Source: Alphaproteobacteria bacterium | Lineage (GTDB): Bacteria > Pseudomonadota > Alphaproteobacteria > Micavibrionales > Micavibrionaceae | Assembly (NCBI GenBank): GCA_021776075.1 | Contig: JAJFGQ010000016.1 | Coordinates: forward strand, 1-58,466 | DNA length: 58,466 nt | Direction of reading: 5' to 3' | Part shown: positions 54,036 through 58,466 of the stretch, piece after piece | How positions within the stretch are numbered: position 1 is the stretch's first letter | How the letters are laid out: every line of letters starts with the position of its first letter | Translations under genes and position numbers: made by a program | The notes under the pieces: generated by a model | What the model was told of the DNA's origin: nothing | What the model saw: only the letters and a program-made list of their open reading frames with translations | Databases searched by the model: none

Positions 54036-56735
54036 TTAAGCTGCTTTTTTCTCTTTATTTTCTTTAGACTTTCCCAGGCGCCCCCGTGCATTTTTTCTAA
54101 TGCAAGCCTGTGCCGCCGCAAGTCGTGCGATAGGAACACGATACGGCGAACAGGATACGTAATCCAGCCCTACCTGTTCACAAAATGTAATAGAAGCGGG
54201 ATCACCGCCATGTTCTCCGCAAATGCCGAGTTTGATATCGGGGCGCGTTTTGCGTCCTTTTTCAGCAGCAATCTCTACAAGTTGTCCGACCCCTTCTATA
54301 TCCAGTGTGGCAAAGGGGTCTTTTTCGAAAACCCCATGATATAAATAGTCAGGCATGAAATTTGCGGAATCGTCCCGGCTCAATCCCAGTGTCGTTTGCG
54401 TCAGGTCATTGGTTCCAAAGCTAAAGAATTCGGCCTGTTCTGCGATCTGGTTCGCGGTTAAGGCCGCGCGCGGTAATTCAATCATCGTGCCGACCAGATA
54501 ATCGACTTTTTCGCCTTTATCCTCAAACACCTCAGCGGCTTTGTCATCCACCAGTTTTTTCATGATGTCAAACTCGGCCTTCGTCGCGATAAGCGGGATC
54601 ATGATTTCAGGTGTGACACCACCGACTTTTAGCGCGGCTTCCAATATGGCCTGTACCTGCATTTCATAGATTTCGGGGAAGGTTATGCCCAAACGACAGC
54701 CGCGATGTCCCAGCATCGGGTTTGATTCATGCAGAGCGCTAAGGCGCAGCCGTATTTGCGCCTCATCTATGCCCGCGGCTTTGGCAAATTGCTGAATATC
54801 TTCATCCGTATGCGGCAGGAACTCATGCAACGGCGGATCAAGAAGACGGATCGTAACAGGCAGGCCTTTCATGATCTCAAATAATTGTATGAAATCACCG
54901 CGCTGCGCCGGTAAAAGCTTTTCCAGCACGTCGCGGCGATAGGGCGCGGAACTCGCAATGATCATTTCCCGCACGTTCTGGATACGATCGGGATCAAAGA
55001 ACATATGCTCCGTCCGGCATAAGCCAATACCTTCCGCGCCAAACCGGCAGGCCGTTTCCGCATCCTTCTGTGTCTCGGCATTTGCGCGCACAACCATGCG
55101 GCGATGCGCGTCAGCCCAGCCCATAATCGTAGAGAAGTTTTCCGAAAGCTGCGGCTGTACCGTCGGCACTTCGCCCAGCATCACTTCACCGGTTGAGCCG
55201 TCAATGGTGAGTAATTCACCGGCCTTCACTGTCGTATCACCGATACGCAAAAGCTGATGATCGTAATCCATCTGAATAGAACCTGCCCCCGCAACACAGG
55301 CGCGGCCCATACCGCGCGCAACAACAGCCGCATGGCTTGTCATGCCCCCTCGCGTTGTCAGAATACCAACAGCCGCATGCATGCCGTGAATATCTTCGGG
55401 GCTTGTTTCCCGGCGGCATAAAATGACCTTTATGCCCTGATTACCCTGTTTCTCCGCTTCATCAGCCGAAAAAACGATGACGCCGCAAGCGGCCCCCGGT
55501 GAGGCGGGTAAGCCCTTAGTTAAAACAGTTTTATGCGCCATGGGATCAAGCGTGGGGTGTAAAAGCTGATCCAGAGATTGCGGTTCCACACGGCAGAGGG
55601 CCTCTTCCTGTGAGATAACATTTTCAGCCACCATATCAACCGCAATTTTCAAGGCCGCGGCTGTTGTGCGTTTTCCCGTGCGTGTTTGCAACATATAGAG
55701 CTTGCCTTGCTGCACGGTAAACTCAATATCCTGCATATCGCTATAATGGCCTTCCAGCTTATGCCGTATCTCATCAAGCTGTTTAAAAACAGCGGGCATG
55801 ATTTCTTCCATGGCGGGGAGGGTGCTGCCTTCTTTTTCTTTGCCTTTGGTCGTCAGAGACTGCGGTGTTCTGATGCCCGCGACGACATCCTCGCCCTGCG
55901 CGTTGATCAGATATTCGCCGTAAAAGTAATTCTCGCCCGTTGCTGGATCACGCGTAAAGGCAACACCGGTGGCGCAATTTTCGCCCATATTTCCGAAGAC
56001 CATGGATTGAACATTCACAGCCGTTCCCCAGTCTGCCGAAATATCATGAATATGCCGATAGGCGACAGCACGCGGGACCATCCATGAACTGAACACGGCA
56101 CCGATAGCACCCCAGAGCTGCTCCTGCGGGTCCATGGGAAAGGGCTTGTTTAATTCGTTTTTCACCAGTGTCTTGTAATCGGCGACAATGGATTTCCAGC
56201 CTTCCGGTGTAATATCCGTATCCTGTTTGAGGTTTTCGTCTGTTTTATGCCGTTCCAATATATCTTCAAAATCATGGTGCGGTACGCCCAGCACCACATC
56301 CCCATACATCTGGATAAAGCGGCGATAGCTGTCCCAGGCAAAGCGTTCATCCCCGGATTTTTTTGCCAGCCCTTCGACTGTTTCATCATTCAGGCCGAGA
56401 TTAAGAACTGTGTCCATCATGCCCGGCATAGAGACCCGTGCGCCGGAGCGAACGGAAATAAGCAAAGGGTTGAGCGGATCGCCGAAATTCATGCCCATAT
56501 CAGCTTCAAGCAGGGCCAAAGCCTGTGTCACCTGATCTTTTAACGCAGCAGGATAGTTTTTCTCATTCTGGTAATAATGGGTGCAGACTTCCGTCGTAAT
56601 CGTAAAACCGGAGGGGACGGGCAGGCCCAGCGATGACATTTCAGCCAGATTGGCCCCTTTGCCACCCAAAAGATATCGCATATCCGCACGGCCTTCGGTT
56701 TTCTCACCGCCAAAATTGTAAACCCATTTGGTCAC
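54036..56735 (-). CDS. ppdK: Pyruvate, phosphate dikinase
   Basis: Interconverts pyruvate, ATP and phosphate with PEP, AMP and pyrophosphate. The GTG at 56733-56735 (TKWVYNFGGEKTEG) has GGAGAG six nt upstream and is preferred to the frame reaching 56777; this gives 899 aa. The N-terminal ATP-grasp domain has LGGKGANLAEMSSLGLPVPS. The phosphohistidine is about His468 in TTRGGMTSHAAVVARGMGRA. The C-terminal PEP-binding barrel has LGHRGCRLGITFPEIYEMQV and LGICGEHGGDPASI with the catalytic Cys. It may run in the gluconeogenic direction or serve glycolysis with PPi. Confidence 0.96.
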   Translation of the reverse strand: MTKWVYNFGGEKTEGRADMRYLLGGKGANLAEMSSLGLPVPSGFTITTEVCTHYYQNEKNYPAALKDQVTQALALLEADMGMNFGDPLNPLLISVRSGARVSMPGMMDTVLNLGLNDETVEGLAKKSGDERFAWDSYRRFIQMYGDVVLGVPHHDFEDILERHKTDENLKQDTDITPEGWKSIVADYKTLVKNELNKPFPMDPQEQLWGAIGAVFSSWMVPRAVAYRHIHDISADWGTAVNVQSMVFGNMGENCATGVAFTRDPATGENYFYGEYLINAQGEDVVAGIRTPQSLTTKGKEKEGSTLPAMEEIMPAVFKQLDEIRHKLEGHYSDMQDIEFTVQQGKLYMLQTRTGKRTTAAALKIAVDMVAENVISQEEALCRVEPQSLDQLLHPTLDPMAHKTVLTKGLPASPGAACGVIVFSADEAEKQGNQGIKVILCRRETSPEDIHGMHAAVGILTTRGGMTSHAAVVARGMGRACVAGAGSIQMDYDHQLLRIGDTTVKAGELLTIDGSTGEVMLGEVPTVQPQLSENFSTIMGWADAHRRMVVRANAETQKDAETACRFGAEGIGLCRTEHMFFDPDRIQNVREMIIASSAPYRRDVLEKLLPAQRGDFIQLFEIMKGLPVTIRLLDPPLHEFLPHTDEDIQQFAKAAGIDEAQIRLRLSALHESNPMLGHRGCRLGITFPEIYEMQVQAILEAALKVGGVTPEIMIPLIATKAEFDIMKKLVDDKAAEVFEDKGEKVDYLVGTMIELPRAALTANQIAEQAEFFSFGTNDLTQTTLGLSRDDSANFMPDYLYHGVFEKDPFATLDIEGVGQLVEIAAEKGRKTRPDIKLGICGEHGGDPASITFCEQVGLDYVSCSPYRVPIARLAAAQACIRKNARGRLGKSKENKEKKAA

Positions 56736-56933
56736 GATCAACTCTCCGCTTTGATTCTCTGCCTGTAAACCCTTCACAGCCTACAATGTCTGTTCGCAAA
56801 GTGCCATGCTCTTTTAAGCGTTTTCCCTTGTCATGATAAATGGCTATATGTGGTGATAATTAAAATGCAGGCGCAACGTCATCACCTGCGTAAAGCGGGT
56901 AATGACGTAGTGACGGAACAAGATATTCCGGTC

Positions 56934-57215
56934 CTAAACCTGGCCGTCGAGGAATTGTTGATTCAGGCGCTCTTCTTCAATACGTTGCTGCATTTCAAGC
57001 CGTTGGTCGTCTTCAAATTGACCTTGCTGCCGTTGTTTTGCCTCGTAATTAGCACGATTCATGTCTTTATTGCTTTCAAAGCGACTCTGATTGGCCCGTT
57101 GATCTTCTTCAAAGCGTGTTTGTTGTTGTTGTTTATTGTCCCTCCAGCGGTCCTGCTGCCGCTGTTCTGCTGCCAGACGTGTTTGTTCAGCTTTTTTGTC
57201 TTGCTGGGTATACAT
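56934..57215 (-). CDS. Gln/Arg/Glu-rich coiled-coil hypothetical protein
   Basis: A 93-aa protein starting at the ATG 57213-57215 (MYTQQDKKAEQTRLAAEQRQ), which has GGGAG six nt upstream. Nearly the whole chain is charged and Gln-rich helix (QDRWRDNKQQQQTRFEEDQR, IEEERLNQQFLDGQV) with no hydrophobic core, so a coiled coil is likely. The opposite strand has a longer hydrophobic frame that I take as its shadow. Function unknown. Confidence 0.5.
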   Translation of the reverse strand: MYTQQDKKAEQTRLAAEQRQQDRWRDNKQQQQTRFEEDQRANQSRFESNKDMNRANYEAKQRQQGQFEDDQRLEMQQRIEEERLNQQFLDGQV

Positions 57216-57346
57216 AAGCATCTCCCTCTATTCTATAAAAATTACCGCCATATGCCCATTTTCTCAGAAAGTGGTTAACTTTTTACTAAGCATTTTATTT
57301 AAATGCAGGTCATCTGTCGTCAAAGAGGCTTTAAACCCTATTTTTA

Positions 57347-57376
57347 TTGACATAATCTACATATGTGCGTTATAGT
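57347..57376 (+). promoter_or_regulatory. Candidate sigma70 promoter for the 57415 gene
   Basis: TTGACA at 57347-57352 and TATAGT at 57371-57376, with an 18-nt spacer, 39 bp before the ATG at 57415. This is the best promoter match I see in the window. Confidence 0.55.
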
Positions 57377-57414
57377 CCTTTGGAGAATAATGCATAACAG
57401 GATCGAAGAAAAAG

Positions 57415-58209
57415 ATGGCTATACCCGACCTTTCTGAAGATTTTCACGAAAAATCACCGCCGCCGCCCTTGATGAATGCGGTGACGTATCAGGCGACGCT
57501 GGAGAACTTACTGGGGCAAGGGCAGGGCTATGGCAAGACAGAGTCCGTGGCGGCATTTCTTTTGCGTGATCTGCGCCTTGTCACGACGACGAATAGCGAT
57601 ATCGACGAAACCCAAAAAGACATTAAAGTTGAGCCGCTCTATCTGGTTATGGACATGGCGGAATGGCCTAATGAATATGGCCGCAAGCTGGCGATCAAGG
57701 ATATTATGTTCAAATATGCCCAGCGTGTCGTTGGTGAAGAAGATTTGAATCACCCTGATTTTAGAGGGCCGGGCCTTTGGACAGCCAAAAAGAATTCTTT
57801 CGACTTTGACTATCTACCGCAAAAAGATAAAAAGAGTAGTGTTCATCAACCGAACCCGGAAGCTTTCCGTGTCTGTTTGACGGTTGATCATCCGGTGACT
57901 ATTCCTACGCAATGGGGCGAACCTTTTACTGTTGAATCGGGCGGAACGTTAGCAATCAGGGAGCGGGATGTTTTCGCTCTTTCTGAGGCGCTGCAATCTA
58001 TTGCGTCCGGTAAAGCTAAACCGGAAGAGGCTCTCTACGAAGAAGAAAACGGTCAGAAAATTGCCCGTTTTGATGTCTATGGCATGATGCCGGACTTTTT
58101 GGAAGAGAACTACCGTCCGGTTGCATTGAAGTCTGAAACAAAGACTGCTACGGCACCGTTTTCTCCGCCGTCTGGTCCGTCTGGTTTACACAAATCGCCG
58201 CAACTATAA
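57415..58209 (+). CDS. Hypothetical protein
   Basis: A 264-aa soluble protein beginning MAIPDLSEDFHEKSPPPPLM. The middle is alpha/beta (VEPLYLVMDMAEWPNEYGRK, AFRVCLTVDHPVTIPTQWGE, TVESGGTLAIRERDVFALSE), with a Pro/Ser-rich tail (ATAPFSPPSGPSGLHKSPQL). No signal peptide and no recognised motif. A good candidate promoter lies just upstream. Confidence 0.65.
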   Translation: MAIPDLSEDFHEKSPPPPLMNAVTYQATLENLLGQGQGYGKTESVAAFLLRDLRLVTTTNSDIDETQKDIKVEPLYLVMDMAEWPNEYGRKLAIKDIMFKYAQRVVGEEDLNHPDFRGPGLWTAKKNSFDFDYLPQKDKKSSVHQPNPEAFRVCLTVDHPVTIPTQWGEPFTVESGGTLAIRERDVFALSEALQSIASGKAKPEEALYEEENGQKIARFDVYGMMPDFLEENYRPVALKSETKTATAPFSPPSGPSGLHKSPQL

Positions 58210-58242
58210 ATTATAGCTATTTCCAAAATTAATAAGCCGCCC

Positions 58243-58258
58243 TCTCCCTCAAGGGAGA
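58243..58258. repeat. CTCCCT/AGGGAG hairpin
   Basis: TCTCCCT-CA-AGGGAGA, an exact 7-bp stem 34 bp after the stop of the 57415 gene. It could help end that transcript; no T tract follows. Confidence 0.45.
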
Positions 58259-58299
58259 AGGACAATTCAGGAGTCTTATTTTATTTGGGAATGGTTATA

Positions 58300-58466
58300 T
58301 ATAGTAATTTCGATTAAGAATAAGACAACTCCTCCATCGTCATTCTCCGGATTTGCGAGGCAAATCCTAGGGGAATCTATCTGTCCTATATGGATCGCCC
58401 TAGACTACGTATCGCGTATTCAGGCGATGACGGCAGTAGTAAAATGTCTTATTTTTAACGAGAACG
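58300..58466. repeat. Palindromic repeat element, copy 4 (cut by window end)
   Basis: The left arm at 58300-58327 is TATAGTAATTTCGATTAAGA then ATAAGACA. The right arm begins at 58445 (TGTCTTATTTTTAACGAGAA) and runs to the window edge. The interior differs from copies 1-3 but has GATTTGC-GAG-GCAAATC and CGTCAT/ATGACG elements, so the same terminal arms enclose a different core. Confidence 0.7.

Noticed and set aside
56850-57278. 142-aa Leu/Phe-rich plus-strand frame
   Set aside because: It is the complement of the Gln/Glu/Arg-rich frame on the minus strand, which has a better ribosome-binding site.

Overview
The window looks like a chromosomal segment of an alphaproteobacterium of roughly medium GC content. 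The evidence is the F1 ATPase cluster in the order atpH-atpA-atpG-atpD-atpC without Fo genes, the xerC/DUF484 pairing, a pyruvate phosphate dikinase, a CxxC-type DksA/TraR-family protein and many GTCAT-type palindromic intergenic repeats. A Micavibrio-like or other deep-branching lineage would fit, but no rRNA or marker in the window settles this. I recognised no tRNA, rRNA, CRISPR array or intact transposase.

Layout. 1-10.2 kb: a truncated hypothetical gene, a mobile-looking palindromic element, a double-domain deaminase-like protein, lpdA (E3 dihydrolipoyl dehydrogenase), an acidic unknown, then a minus-strand group of two paralogous secreted Cys proteins, DUF484, xerC and a secreted protein, with a transaldolase and a helical unknown nearby. 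10.3-18.2 kb: priA, a tandem pair of TraX-family membrane proteins, a helical membrane-anchored unknown and a large membrane protein fused to a spermidine-synthase-like domain. 18.3-24.6 kb: the F1 ATPase operon, in which an unrecognised small gene follows each of atpH, atpA and atpG. 24.6-35.0 kb: a pabB-pabA-pabC operon for p-aminobenzoate, a DinG-type helicase translationally coupled to a CHASE-type hybrid histidine kinase, and a MscS channel. 35.0-48.4 kb: a DksA/TraR-type zinc protein, a LysE-type exporter, a pilin-like protein, a frameshifted ankyrin gene, lysS, secreted proteins, a LysM protein, a PPC/DUF296 protein, two tandem secreted HEXXH proteins, a three-gene cluster (GGCT-like, DUF1493, secreted) and an unrecognised protein with a conserved-looking W-x-x-C-M motif. 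48.5-58.5 kb: uvrB, then a KAP P-loop NTPase and a small gene bracketed by an exact 18-bp duplication of the uvrB 3' end, several small unknowns, ppdK with a small membrane protein, and a terminal hypothetical.

The genes mostly do unrelated housekeeping work: ATP synthesis, folate precursor synthesis, DNA repair and replication restart, chromosome dimer resolution, lysyl-tRNA charging and pyruvate/PEP interconversion. These are interspersed with lineage-specific small genes. The most unusual items are the three unknown genes interleaved in the F1 operon, the KAP NTPase segment bracketed by the uvrB-end repeat, the tandem HEXXH secreted proteins, the TA-bounded palindromic repeat family whose ends supply gene stop codons, and the ankyrin gene split at an A AAT TTT slippery heptamer.
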